The translations under genes and the position numbers were made by a program. 64,000 nt of DNA. Origin: Sanderia malayensis (taxonomy: Eukaryota > Cnidaria > Scyphozoa > Semaeostomeae > Pelagiidae). Numbering within the stretch: the first letter of the stretch is position 1; the number at the start of each line of letters is the position of its first letter. Under the pieces are notes generated by a model. The model was given only the letters and a program-made list of their open reading frames with translations. It was not told the DNA's origin and did not search any database. This document shows positions 1 through 10,100 of this stretch, piece after piece. The stretch covers positions 4,471,836 to 4,535,835 of the forward strand of contig RQOL01000658.1 of NCBI GenBank assembly GCA_013076295.1, written 5' to 3'.

Positions 1-90
1 TTTACTTTGCACCCTACGACAATTGTTATAACTGCGGCAAAAGTGAATAAAATCATATCATCTAAAACTACTGACTTGTTGCAAAAGATG

Positions 91-163
91 TGCTTTGTGT
101 GAGGATCGAACTCACGACCTTCAGATTATGAGACTGACGCGCTGCCTACTGCGCTAACAAGGC
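91..163 (-). tRNA. tRNA-Met(CAU), array copy 1
   Basis: Cloverleaf with CAU in the anticodon loop and A/B boxes. One 3' acceptor-strand base differs from the array consensus, giving a C-A mismatch at the third acceptor pair. Confidence 0.9.
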
Positions 164-261
164 TATATGTTTTTACTTTACACCCTACGACAATTGTTAT
201 AACTGCGGCAAAAGTGAATAAAACCATACCACCTAAAACTACTGACTTGTTGCAAAAAATG

Positions 262-334
262 TGCCTTCTGTGAGGATCGAACTCACGACCTTCAGATTAT
301 GAGACTGACGCGCTGCCTACTGCGCTAACAAGGC
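262..334 (-). tRNA. tRNA-Met(CAU), array copy 2
   Basis: CAU anticodon. One change in the 3' acceptor strand (plus-strand base 268) makes a G-G mismatch; the same change is found in copies 9, 37 and 38. Confidence 0.9.
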
Positions 335-432
335 TATATGTTTTTACTTTACACCCTACGACAATTGTTATAACTGCAACATGAGTGAATAAAATCATAC
401 CACCTAAAACTACTGACTTGTTGCAAAAAATG

Positions 433-505
433 TGCCTTGTGTGAGGATCGAACTCACGACCTTCAGATTATGAGACTGACGCGCTGCCTACTGCGCTAAC
501 AAGGC
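433..505 (-). tRNA. tRNA-Met(CAU), array copy 3
   Basis: Matches the array consensus throughout; T6 terminator. Confidence 0.96.
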
Positions 506-603
506 TGTATGTTTTTACTTTACACCCTACGACAATTGTTATAACTGCGGTAAAAGTGAATAAAATGATACCATCTAAAACTACTGACCTGTTGCAAAGG
601 ATG

Positions 604-676
604 TGCCTTGTGTGAGGATCGAACTCACGACCTTCAGATTATGAGACTGACGCGCTGCCTACTGCGCTAACAAGGC
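604..676 (-). tRNA. tRNA-Met(CAU), array copy 4
   Basis: Consensus tRNA body, but the 'gcggtaaaag' spacer subtype with a shorter interrupted T tract. Confidence 0.94.
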
Positions 677-774
677 TATATGTTTTTACTTTGCACCCTA
701 CGACAATTCTTATAACTGCGGCAAAAGTGAATAAAATCATATCATCTAAAACTACTGACTTGTTGCAAAAGATG

Positions 775-847
775 TGCCTTGTGTGAGGATCGAACTCACG
801 ACCTTCAGATTATGAGACTGACGCGCTGCCTACTGCGCTAACAAGGC
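775..847 (-). tRNA. tRNA-Met(CAU), array copy 5
   Basis: Consensus body; the T tract is interrupted by one C. Confidence 0.95.
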
Positions 848-945
848 TATATGTTTTTACTTTACACCCCACGACAATTGTTATAACTGCAGCATGAGTG
901 AATAATATCATATCATCTAAAACTACTGACTTGTTGCAAAAAGTG

Positions 946-1018
946 TGCCTTGTGTGAGGATCGAACTCACGACCTTCAGATTATGAGACTGTCGCGCTGC
1001 CTACTGCGCTAACAAGGC
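946..1018 (-). tRNA. tRNA-Met(CAU), array copy 6
   Basis: CAU anticodon. One base change just 5' of the anticodon stem, shared with copy 17. Confidence 0.93.
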
Positions 1019-1116
1019 TATATGTTTTTACTTTACACCCTACGACAATTGTTATAACTGCAACATGAGTGAATAAAATCATACCACCTAAAACTACTGA
1101 CTTGTTGCAAAAAATG

Positions 1117-1189
1117 TGCCTTGTGTGAGGATCGAACTCACGACCTTCAGATTATCAGACTGACGCGCTGCCTACTGCGCTAACAAGGC
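1117..1189 (-). tRNA. tRNA-like copy 7 with anticodon GAU
   Basis: Array copy 7. A single base change turns CAU into GAU, which would read isoleucine AUC, on an otherwise tRNA-Met body. It may be a nonfunctional copy or a tRNA whose charging does not match its anticodon. Confidence 0.88.
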
Positions 1190-1287
1190 TGTATGTTTTT
1201 ACTTTACACCCTACGACAATTGTTATAACTGCAACATGAGTGAATAAAATCATATCATCTAAAACTACTGACTTGTTGCAAAAAATC

Positions 1288-1360
1288 TGCCTTGTATGAG
1301 GATCGAACTCACGACCTTTAGATTATGAGACTGACGCGCTGCCTACTGCGCTAACAAGGC
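1288..1360 (-). tRNA. tRNA-Met(CAU), array copy 8
   Basis: CAU anticodon; one change in the T-arm/acceptor region and one in the variable-loop side. Confidence 0.9.
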
Positions 1361-1457
1361 TATATGTTTTTACTTTACACCCACGACAATTGTTATAACT
1401 GCAACATGAGTGAATAAAATCATACCATCTAAAACTACTGACTTGTTGCAAAAAATG

Positions 1458-1530
1458 TGCCTTCTGTGAGGATCGAACTCACGACCTTCAGATTATGAGA
1501 CTGACGCGCTGCCTACTGCGCTAACAAGGC
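1458..1530 (-). tRNA. tRNA-Met(CAU), array copy 9
   Basis: Same acceptor mismatch as copy 2. The preceding spacer has the two-base 'caccc-acgac' deletion. Confidence 0.92.
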
Positions 1531-1628
1531 TGTATGTTTTTACTTTACACCCTACGACAATTGTTATAACTGCGGTAAAAGTGAATAAAATGATACCATC
1601 TAAAACTACTGACCTGTTGCAAAGGATG

Positions 1629-1701
1629 TGCCTTGTGTGAGTATCGAACTCACGACCTTCAGATTATGAGACTGACGCGCTGCCTACTGCGCTAACAAGG
1701 C
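1629..1701 (-). tRNA. tRNA-Met(CAU), array copy 10
   Basis: One change inside the B-box region (plus-strand 'gtatcgaact' instead of 'ggatcgaact'), which could weaken Pol III promotion. Spacer subtype as in copy 4. Confidence 0.9.
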
Positions 1702-1799
1702 TATATGTTTTTACTTTGCACCCTACGACAATTGTTATAACTGCGGCAAAAGTGAATAAAATCATATCATCTAAAACTACTGACTTGTTGCAAAAGATG

Positions 1800-1872
1800 T
1801 GCTTTGCGTGAGGATCGAACTCACGACCTTCAGATTATGAGACTGACGCGCTGCCTACTGCGCTAACAAGGC
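1800..1872 (-). tRNA. tRNA-Met(CAU), array copy 11
   Basis: Acceptor change as in copy 1 plus a second change nearby; CAU intact. Confidence 0.9.
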
Positions 1873-1970
1873 TATATGTTTTTACTTTACACCCTACGAC
1901 AATTGTTATAACTGCAGCATGAGTGAATAATATCATATCATCTAAAACTACTGACTTATTGCAAAAAATG

Positions 1971-2043
1971 TGCCTTGTGTGAGGATCGAACTCACGACCT
2001 TCAGATTATGAGACTGACGCGGTGCCTACTGCGCTAACAAGGC
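1971..2043 (-). tRNA. tRNA-Met(CAU), array copy 12
   Basis: One D-arm change ('gcggtgcc' for 'gcgctgcc' on the plus strand). Confidence 0.92.
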
Positions 2044-2141
2044 TGTATGTTTTTACTTTACACCCTACGACAATTGTTATAACTGCAACATGAGTGAATA
2101 AAATCATATCATCTAAAACTACTGACTTGTTGCAAAAAATG

Positions 2142-2214
2142 TGCCTTGTGTGAGGATCGAACTCACGACCTTCAGATTATGAGACTGACGCGCTGCCTAC
2201 TGCGCTAACAAGGC
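2142..2214 (-). tRNA. tRNA-Met(CAU), array copy 13
   Basis: Consensus body with T6. Confidence 0.96.
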
Positions 2215-2311
2215 TATATGTTTTTACTTTACACCCACGACAATTGTTATAACTGCAACATGAGTGAATAAAATCATACCATCTAAAACTACTGACTTGT
2301 TGCAAAAAATG

Positions 2312-2384
2312 TGCCTTGTGTGAGGATCGAACTCACGACCTTCAGATTATGAGACTGACGCGCTGCCTACTGCGCTAACAAGGC
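2312..2384 (-). tRNA. tRNA-Met(CAU), array copy 14
   Basis: Consensus body; spacer on its low-coordinate side has the two-base deletion subtype. Confidence 0.96.
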
Positions 2385-2482
2385 TGTATGTTTTTACTTT
2401 ACACCCTACGACAATTGTTATAACTGCAACATGAGTGAATAAAATCATATCATCTAAAACTACTGACTTGTTGCAAAAAATG

Positions 2483-2555
2483 TGCCTTGTGTGAGGATCG
2501 AACTCACGGCCTTCAGATTATGAGACTGACGCGCTGCCTACTGCGCTAACAAGGC
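2483..2555 (-). tRNA. tRNA-Met(CAU), array copy 15
   Basis: One change between variable loop and T stem ('cacggcc'). Confidence 0.93.
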
Positions 2556-2653
2556 TATATGTTTTTACTTTACACCCTACGACAATTGTTATAACTGCAA
2601 CATGAGTGAATAAAATCATACCATCTAAAACTACTGACTTGTTGCAAAAAATG

Positions 2654-2726
2654 TGCCTTGTGTGAGGATCGAACTCACGACCTTCAGATTATGAGACTGA
2701 CGCGCTGCCTACTGCGCTAACAAGGC
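2654..2726 (-). tRNA. tRNA-Met(CAU), array copy 16
   Basis: Consensus body with T6. Confidence 0.96.
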
Positions 2727-2824
2727 TATATGTTTTTACTTTACACCCTACGACAATTGTTATAACTGCGGTAAAAGTGAATAAAATGATACCATCTAAA
2801 ACTACTGACCTGTTGTAAAAGATG

Positions 2825-2897
2825 TGCCTTGTGTGAGGATCGAACTCACGACCTTCAGATTATGAGACTGTCGCGCTGCCTACTGCGCTAACAAGGC
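2825..2897 (-). tRNA. tRNA-Met(CAU), array copy 17
   Basis: Same single change as copy 6; 'gcggtaaaag' spacer subtype. Confidence 0.93.
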
Positions 2898-2995
2898 TAT
2901 ATGTTTTTACTTTACACCCTACGACAATTGTTATAACTGCAACATGAGTGAATAAAATCATACCACCTAAAACTACTGACTTGTTGCAAAAAATG

Positions 2996-3068
2996 TGCCT
3001 TGTGTGAGGATCGAACTCACGACCTTCAGATTATGAGACTGACGCGCTGCCTACTGCGCTAACAAGGC
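2996..3068 (-). tRNA. tRNA-Met(CAU), array copy 18
   Basis: Consensus body. Confidence 0.96.
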
Positions 3069-3166
3069 TGTATGTTTTTACTTTACACCCTACGACAATT
3101 GTTATAACTGCAACATGAGTGAAGAAAATCATATCATCTAAAACTACTGACTTGTTGCAAAAAATG

Positions 3167-3239
3167 TGCCTTGTGTGAGGATCGAACTCACGACCTTCAG
3201 ATTATGAGACTGACGCGCTGCCTACTGCGCTAACAAGGC
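3167..3239 (-). tRNA. tRNA-Met(CAU), array copy 19
   Basis: Consensus body. Confidence 0.96.
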
Positions 3240-3336
3240 TATATGTTTTTACTTTACACCCACGATAATTGTTATAACTGCAACATGAGTGAATAAAATC
3301 ATACCATCTAAAACTACTGACTTGTTGCAAAAAATG

Positions 3337-3409
3337 TGCCTTGTGTGAGGATCGAACTCACGACCTTCAGATTATGAGACTGACGCGCTGCCTACTGCGC
3401 TAACAAGGC
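3337..3409 (-). tRNA. tRNA-Met(CAU), array copy 20
   Basis: Consensus body; two-base-deletion spacer subtype. Confidence 0.96.
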
Positions 3410-3507
3410 TGTATGTTTTTACTTTACACCCTACGACAATTGTTATAACTGCAGTAAAAGTGAATAAAATGATACCATCTAAAACTACTGACCTGTTGCA
3501 AAGGATG

Positions 3508-3580
3508 TGCCTTGTGTGAGGATCGAACTCACGACCTTCAGATTATGAGACTGACGCGCTGCCTACTGCGCTAACAAGGC
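3508..3580 (-). tRNA. tRNA-Met(CAU), array copy 21
   Basis: Consensus body; 'gcagtaaaag' spacer variant. Confidence 0.95.
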
Positions 3581-3678
3581 TATATGTTTTTACTTTGCAC
3601 CCTACGACAATTGTTATAACTGCAACATGAGTGAATAAAATCATACCATCTAAAACTACTGACTTGTTGCAAAAGATG

Positions 3679-3751
3679 TGCCTTGTGTGAGGATCGAACT
3701 CACGACCTTCAGATTATGAGACTGACGCGCTGCCTACTGCGCTAACAAGGC
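3679..3751 (-). tRNA. tRNA-Met(CAU), array copy 22
   Basis: Consensus body. Confidence 0.96.
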
Positions 3752-3849
3752 TGTATGTTTTTACTTTACACCCTACGACAATTGTTATAACTGCAACATG
3801 AGTGAATAAAATCATACCATCTAAAACTACTGACTTGTTGCAAAAAATG

Positions 3850-3922
3850 TGCCTTGTGTGAGGATCGAACTCACGACCTTCAGATTATGAGACTGACCCG
3901 CTGCCTACTGCGCTAACAAGGC
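3850..3922 (-). tRNA. tRNA-Met(CAU), array copy 23
   Basis: One D-arm change ('gacccgctg'). Confidence 0.93.
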
Positions 3923-4020
3923 TGTATGTTTTTACTTTACACCCTACGACAATTGTTATAACTGCAACATGAGTGAATAAAATCATATCATCTAAAACTA
4001 CTGACTTGTTGCAAAAAATG

Positions 4021-4093
4021 TGCCTTGTGTGAGGATCGAACTCACGACCTTCAGATTATGAGACTGACGCGCTGCCTACTGCGCTAACAAGGC
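4021..4093 (-). tRNA. tRNA-Met(CAU), array copy 24
   Basis: Consensus body. Confidence 0.96.
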
Positions 4094-4191
4094 TATATGT
4101 TTTTACTTTGCACCCTACGACAATTGTTATAACTGCAACATGAGTGAATAAAATCATACCATCTAAAACTACTGACTTGTTGCAAAAAATG

Positions 4192-4264
4192 TGCCTTGTG
4201 TGAGGATCGAACTCACGACCTTCAGATTATGAGACTGACGCGCTGCCTACTGCGCTAACAAGGC
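4192..4264 (-). tRNA. tRNA-Met(CAU), array copy 25
   Basis: Consensus body. Confidence 0.96.
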
Positions 4265-4362
4265 TGTATGTTTTTACTTTACACCCTACGACAATTGTTA
4301 TAACTGCAACATGAGTGAATAAAATCATACCATCTAAAACTACTGACTTGTTGCAAAAAATG

Positions 4363-4435
4363 TGCCTTGTGTGAGGATCGAACTCACGACCTTCAGATTA
4401 TGAGACTGACGCGCTGCTTACTGCGCTAACAAGGC
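4363..4435 (-). tRNA. tRNA-Met(CAU), array copy 26
   Basis: One D-loop change ('gctgctta'). Confidence 0.94.
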
Positions 4436-4533
4436 TATATGTTTTTACTTTGCACCCTACGACAATTGTTATAACTGCAACATGAGTGAATAAAATCATA
4501 CCATCTAAAACAACTGACTTGTTGCAAAAGATG

Positions 4534-4606
4534 TGCCTTGTGTGAGGATCGAACTCACGACCTTCAGATTATGAGACTGACGCGCTGCCTACTGCGCTAA
4601 CAAGGC
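4534..4606 (-). tRNA. tRNA-Met(CAU), array copy 27
   Basis: Consensus body. Confidence 0.96.
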
Positions 4607-4704
4607 TGTATGTTTTTACTTTACACCCTACGACAATTGTTATAACTGCAACATGAGTGAATAAAATCATACCATCTAAAACTACTGACTTGTTGCAAAA
4701 AATG

Positions 4705-4777
4705 TGCCTTGTGTGAGGATCGAACTCACGACCTTCAGATTATGAGACTGACGCGCTGCCTACTGCGCTAACAAGGC
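4705..4777 (-). tRNA. tRNA-Met(CAU), array copy 28
   Basis: Consensus body. Confidence 0.96.
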
Positions 4778-4876
4778 TGTATGTTTTTACTTTACACCCT
4801 ACGACAATTGTTATAACTGCAACATGAGTGAATAAAATCATATCATCTAAAACTACTGACTTGTTGCAAAAAAATG

Positions 4877-4949
4877 TGCCTTGTGTGAGGATCGAACTCA
4901 CGACCTTCAGATTATGAGACTGACGCGCTGCCTACTGCGCTAACAAGGC
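4877..4949 (-). tRNA. tRNA-Met(CAU), array copy 29
   Basis: Consensus body; T tract lengthened by one. Confidence 0.96.
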
Positions 4950-5046
4950 TATATGTTTTTACTTTACACCCACGACAATTGTTATAACTGCAACATGAGT
5001 GAATAAAATCATATCATCTAAAACTACTGACTTGTTGCAAAAAATG

Positions 5047-5119
5047 TGCCTTGTGTGAGGATCGAACTCACGACCTTCAGATTATGAGACTGACGCGCTG
5101 CCTACTGCGCTAACAAGGC
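5047..5119 (-). tRNA. tRNA-Met(CAU), array copy 30
   Basis: Consensus body; first of three neighbouring units (30-32) sharing the two-base-deletion spacer, a recent local duplication. Confidence 0.96.
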
Positions 5120-5216
5120 TATATGTTTTTACTTTACACCCACGACAATTGTTATAACTGCAACATGAGTGAATAAAATCATACCATCTAAAATTACTGA
5201 CTTGTTGCAAAAAATG

Positions 5217-5289
5217 TGCCTTGTGTGAGGATCGAACTCACGACCTTCAGATTATGAGACTGACGCGCTGCCTACTGCGCCAACAAGGC
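5217..5289 (-). tRNA. tRNA-Met(CAU), array copy 31
   Basis: One change near the 5' end ('gcgccaac' on the plus strand), identical to copy 32. Confidence 0.94.
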
Positions 5290-5386
5290 TATATGTTTTT
5301 ACTTTACACCCACGACAATTGTTATAACTGCAACATGAGTGAATAAAATCATACCATCTAAAATTACTGACTTGTTGCAAAAAATG

Positions 5387-5459
5387 TGCCTTGTGTGAGG
5401 ATCGAACTCACGACCTTCAGATTATGAGACTGACGCGCTGCCTACTGCGCCAACAAGGC
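5387..5459 (-). tRNA. tRNA-Met(CAU), array copy 32
   Basis: Carries the copy 31 change; the two units look like direct duplicates. Confidence 0.94.
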
Positions 5460-5557
5460 TATATGTTTTTACTTTACACCCTACGACAATTGTTATAACT
5501 GCAGCATGAGTGAATAATATTATATCATCTACAACTACTGACTTATTGCAAAAAATG

Positions 5558-5630
5558 TGCCTTGGGTGAGGATCGAACTCACGACCTTCAGATTATGAGA
5601 CTGACGCGCTGCCTACTGCGCTAACAAGGC
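5558..5630 (-). tRNA. tRNA-Met(CAU), array copy 33
   Basis: One acceptor-side change ('cttgggtg'). Confidence 0.92.
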
Positions 5631-5728
5631 TATATGTTTTTACTTTACACCCTACGAAAATTGTTATAACTGCAACATGAGTGAATAAAATCATACCATC
5701 TAAAACTACTGACTTGTTGCAAAAGATG

Positions 5729-5801
5729 TGTCTTTTGTGAGGATCGAACTCACGACCTTCAGATTAAGAGACTGACGCGCTGCCTACTGCGCTAACAAGG
5801 C
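5729..5801 (-). tRNA. tRNA-like copy 34 with anticodon CUU
   Basis: Array copy 34. The anticodon triplet is CUU (lysine) instead of CAU, and the acceptor strand has two further changes, so this is a decaying copy or an anticodon-shifted tRNA. Confidence 0.85.
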
Positions 5802-5899
5802 TATATGTTTTTACTTTACACCCTACGACAATTGTTATAACTGCAACATGAGTGAATAATATCATATAATCTAAAACTACTGACTTGTTGCAAAAAATG

Positions 5900-5972
5900 T
5901 GCCTTGTGTGAGGATCGAACTCACGACCTTCAGATTATGAGACTGACGCGCTGCCTACTGCGCTAACAAGGC
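5900..5972 (-). tRNA. tRNA-Met(CAU), array copy 35
   Basis: Consensus body. Confidence 0.96.
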
Positions 5973-6070
5973 TATATGTTTTTACTTTACACCCTAGGAC
6001 AATTGTTATAACTGCAGCATGAGTGAATAAAATCATACCATCTAAAACTACTGATTTGTTGCAAAGGTTG

Positions 6071-6143
6071 TGCCTTGTGTGAGGATCGAACTCACGACCT
6101 TCAGATTATGAGACTGACGCGCTGCCTACTGTGCTAACAAGGC
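6071..6143 (-). tRNA. tRNA-Met(CAU), array copy 36
   Basis: One A-box region change ('actgtgctaac'); terminator T run broken ('caaaggttg'). Confidence 0.9.
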
Positions 6144-6241
6144 TTTATGTTTTTACTTTACACCCTACGACAATTGTTATAACTGCAACATGAGTGAATA
6201 AAATCATACCACCTAAAACTACTGACTTGTTGCAAAAAATG

Positions 6242-6314
6242 TGCCTTCTGTGAGGATCGAACTCACGACCTTCAGATTATGAGACTGACGCGCTGCCTAC
6301 TGCGCTAACTAGGC
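6242..6314 (-). tRNA. tRNA-Met(CAU), array copy 37
   Basis: Copy-2-type acceptor change on the 3' side and a change on the 5' side ('taactaggc'). Confidence 0.88.
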
Positions 6315-6412
6315 TATATGTTTTTACTTTACACCCTGCGACAATTACTATAACTGCAACATGAGTGAATAAAATCATACCACCTAAAACTACTGACTTG
6401 TTGCAAAAAATG

Positions 6413-6485
6413 TGCCTTCTGTGAGGATCGAACTCACGACCTTCAGATTATGAGACTGACGCGCTGCCTACTGCGCTAACAAGGC
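6413..6485 (-). tRNA. tRNA-Met(CAU), array copy 38
   Basis: Copy-2-type acceptor change only. Confidence 0.93.
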
Positions 6486-6583
6486 TATATGTTTTTACTT
6501 TACACCCTACGACAATTGTTATAACTGCAACATGAGTGAATAAAATCATACCACCTAAAACTACTGACTTGTTGCAAAAAATG

Positions 6584-6656
6584 TGCCTTGTGTGAGGATC
6601 GAACTCACGACCTTCAGATTATGATTCTGACGAGCTGCCTACTGCGCTAACAAGGC
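6584..6656 (-). tRNA. tRNA-Met(CAU)-like, array copy 39, anticodon stem altered
   Basis: CAU is kept, but two bases 5' of it and one D-arm base are changed ('atgattctgacgagc'), disturbing the anticodon stem; probably a degraded copy. Confidence 0.82.
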
Positions 6657-6754
6657 TGTATGTTTTTACTTTACACCCTACGACAATTGTTATAACTGCG
6701 GCAAAAGTGAATAAAATCATATCATCTAAAACTACTGACTTGTTGCAAAAGATG

Positions 6755-6827
6755 TGCCTTGTGTGAGGATCGAACTCACGACCTTCAGATTATGAGACTG
6801 ACGCGCTGCCTACTGCGCTAACAAGGC
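6755..6827 (-). tRNA. tRNA-Met(CAU), array copy 40
   Basis: Consensus body. Confidence 0.96.
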
Positions 6828-6925
6828 TATATGTTTTTACTTTACACCCTACGACAATTGTTATAACTGCAGCATGAGTGAATAATATCATATCATCTAA
6901 AACTACTGACTTATTGCAAAAAATG

Positions 6926-6998
6926 TGCCTTGTGTGAGGATCGAACTCACGACCTTCAGATTTTGAGACTGACGCGCTGCCTACTGCGCTAACAAGAC
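6926..6998 (-). tRNA. tRNA-like copy 41 with anticodon CAA
   Basis: Edge copy. The anticodon is CAA (leucine) instead of CAU and the second 5' acceptor base is changed to give a U-G pair. Decay at an array edge is expected, but the change is a single clean substitution. Confidence 0.85.
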
Positions 6999-7186
6999 TA
7001 TATGTTTTTACTTTATACCTTATGACAATCGTTATAACTGTGGCGAAATTGTGTTGATGCATAGATTGGAAACATCCTTTATTTCTTTTGTTAGCGGTAC
7101 TGATAGGTGGAAAGCCATTCTGGTATGAATGGTATATTTGAGAAGGTTTATGAAGAATGATTGGTATTTTTATCTGTTTACTGTAG

Positions 7187-10100
7187 ATTGATTCGACATT
7201 GTCCTTTCTGGATGGTTTTGTGGCAGATGCCTTGGCGAAGGGAGCTTTGCCCTATTTACCAATGCACCTCCGAAGTGAAAAACGGCCGAAAAAGCCGGTG
7301 TCGTCAGGTATGTACATTATTCTTTGACCTAATTTTCATATGGCCTGTTTTGGAGATAGGGGTGAGGTGATTATTTAACTGGGATATGGAATCTTTTTAC
7401 ATACATACAGACTATGTATACATACTGTCGTAGGATAACGTAGGCACTTGTAAGCAGGTGCCTACGTTATCCTTTTTTCGTGAAGAGGTCACTAAGTTAT
7501 ACTGTTTTTCGTAAACAGGTGTCTACACCAGAGGAATTTATTACCATTGCTCTTCAATTTATGTTTTATCTGCTTACTAGATTTGAAGAAAGTTGAACTG
7601 AACGTTAATCCATATCCTCTGCCACGAAAAGAACCGAACAGGTCACACATACCTCAGCATTCTCAACCTGATATACCAGCTGATAGTTTGAAGAAGTCCA
7701 ATGTGGATATCGTCCCTGTCCGGTACATATACTTTTAATTTGTTAATTTATTTATTTTTATCCTCTTTGTCTTGCACTTTTTTGACCGTCGTTTTGTTTT
7801 TATTTATTTTGCTTTCATGTTCTTCCTTTCTTTCTGTTTCGTTTTTATTTTTTGTTCTTGCTATTTCAATTCCTTTTTTTGTTTTCATCCTTTCTCTACT
7901 TTGCTTTCGTTATCTCCTTGCTCAACAGCAATTCCAATAATTAAGCTAAGCTTGTGCCGAGAAGAAAGCGCCCCATGTTGTTTTTGACTGCTCCTTTTCT
8001 CCCATCTTCTTTCGCCACTCTTTTTGTTCAACTTTCTTCTTCTTCTCAGTTAATCACTGTATTTTTCCTCACTCTCCGTGTTTCCTCTGCAATTAGCACT
8101 GTCATTATGTTTTTTCAATTCTCATGCACCAATTTTTCTTCAGACAAGACAATCCACCGCAAAAGGCTGTCAAACAACTTTGGGGTCCAAGTGGATATCA
8201 GGGTAGCAAAACTGAAGACATCCATAAAGAACCCTTATCTGATTCATCATCCGTTACATCAGGAAGTGGGTCAGTGTCCAGTGGAGTAGGCTGTGATCCT
8301 GGTAACACGCACCAAATTGTAAGCACCCATTACTTTTATTCCACATTTGATATACTGTTGTTTAAGGTTGCAACCAGTTACCAAATTGTGTTCCATCAAG
8401 ACAATGTAACATGTTCCTGTCAATGGCTCCGTGTTTTATCTTGTCCCCGAGAAGTATGCCATGTAGTCAGTGCTATTCATTGATTGATCGTATACAATTT
8501 TCACGGTGTAATGGATTGGTTGTGCAATAGGGGGTTGCGATTTGACTTTCTTTGAGAGAATGCTAAATTTAACCCAGAGTAATTCATTGGCGCAACTTGG
8601 CACCGTTGGAGCCTCATTGAACCGCTTTTTGGACTGTATTCATCACGTTTGTAGGTCAACCAATGATACATATAAAATTTAAACAAGGGACCTATAAAAA
8701 ATAGGTCCCTTGTGTAAAGGTAAATTTCTGTGTTTAAAAGTACTCATCGTTTGTGGTGCCATTTGTGATAACTATGAAATCAAACGATTGTAGGAAAGCT
8801 TTTATCTTACGTGTTTATATCGTCGAGGTTTGTCTTTTATTTGCTAGCTAGCTTGCTTTATTTAATTTATTTAGGAGCAAAGATCCGAAGCTGCCATAAG
8901 TCAAATAAACGAGGACACTGAAAGAATGACGCTGGCTCAGCAGATTTTCACGCAAGGTCCATCACAGGGGAAGAGTTTGAGGACAGAAAAAGCCGGGTTT
9001 AATACCAATCGCAGACACCATGGTAAGCAGGCAAGATTGGCAAAGACAGAATCCGCTGAAAATGCTCATGTTTATCAAAAGTCCATGGAAGCAAGCAGAT
9101 CAGACGATGTTTTGGATTATAATGGAAGAAAAAGTGATTCTTCGAGGAAAGAAAACTCGTTATTGCTCGATCTTGAAGAAGATTTGGGAAACAATGAGAA
9201 TATCGATGTTTCAGATACAGTAACGCGGTATTCTGGGACAAATATGTCTTTGTTGGGTGATCTAGTGACGGATAGTCAAGTAATAGAAAGTATTAAAGAA
9301 GAGATGGTCGAAAAGAAAGATGATTTTGAAGCTGAAGACATTTATCAAGAACATGAAGACTTTTTAATGCAGCACACATCGAATGAAGATCAACCATTGC
9401 CAACTAACTCAGTGGAAGATGGTGTTGAGGTTTGTAACCTGTTCGGTTTTATTTTTTTAGTTATGTTCTTTTGAATGTATTTTTATTCTTCGTATGAAGA
9501 TGCATTGAAGTGCGATGAAGCAATTCAGCATTATTTCAAATACTTTGTTACTTTTTTTTCTTTTTTTCTTTCGCTCTTCATCTTCTTTTCTGTCTATTTT
9601 TTTCTTTTCTGCTTTTGTCTTCGTACCTTTAACCTCTATTATTTTTATTTTATTTTGTTACGTTATCTTTTTCCTTGTTTTACCATCGTCTTTCTATTCT
9701 TCTTCTTCCTTGTAATCCTATTTATCTTCCATATCTTTTTTTATCAATATTTTGATTATTTGTATACATCTTGCTTACATATTAATTTTTTGCGTTCATA
9801 TTTGTTCAGGTAAATATTTTAGATCAAGATAACAGCGACTTTCTTCCTCCATCTTTGCAAACGGACACAAATATTGTTGAGCGGCAACAAGCTAGCCAAC
9901 CTGTAGTTCTTCCACACTTGGACGCTTATCCCAAGTCACAGGTGTTTCAACTTTGCGAAGATACAAATATTAAATTGGATTGTCAGAAGATCCTGGCCCC
10001 TGATTTGCTAATTCTCGTTTTGTTCACAACGAATCAGAAAGCAGCAACGTTAACTGACTTAAACTGGTCATTTAGGCCCCCTCTCAATTTGGACTCGAAC

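Larger units (their letters stand above)
1..7040 (-). repeat. Tandem array of 41 tRNA-Met(CAU) units, period ~171 bp
   Basis: Every unit holds a 73-bp minus-strand tRNA followed on its 3' side by a run of five or six T (seen as A on the plus strand) and a ~98-bp spacer. Dividing the distance between the first and last copies by 40 gives about 170.9 bp. The spacer contains recognisable subtypes: a common one with 'gcaacatgag', one with 'gcggcaaaag', one with 'gcggtaaaag ... gataccatc', and a two-base deletion in 'caccctacgac'. These subtypes recur every four to seven units, so the array grew by duplication of multi-unit blocks. The right end decays at 7000-7040. Since the next exon (7187) is internal to AP4E1, the array probably lies antisense in an AP4E1 intron, unless the assembly is misjoined upstream of the window. 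Confidence 0.97.

Noticed and set aside
1..7040. Regular repeat-spacer pattern resembling a CRISPR array
   Set aside because: The conserved 73-bp part folds as tRNA-Met with A and B boxes and terminators, and the spacers are themselves homologous.
6790..7062. Open frame through two tRNA units
   Set aside because: It is created by the repeated tRNA/spacer sequence and repeats its own peptide; no coding signal.
7701..8120. Overlapping Phe/Leu/Ser-rich open frames
   Set aside because: They arise from a polypyrimidine-rich AP4E1 intron between exons ending at 7722 and starting at 8144.
9475..9809. Hydrophobic open frames suggesting membrane protein
   Set aside because: T-rich intron between AP4E1 exons; composition alone explains the hydrophobic codons.
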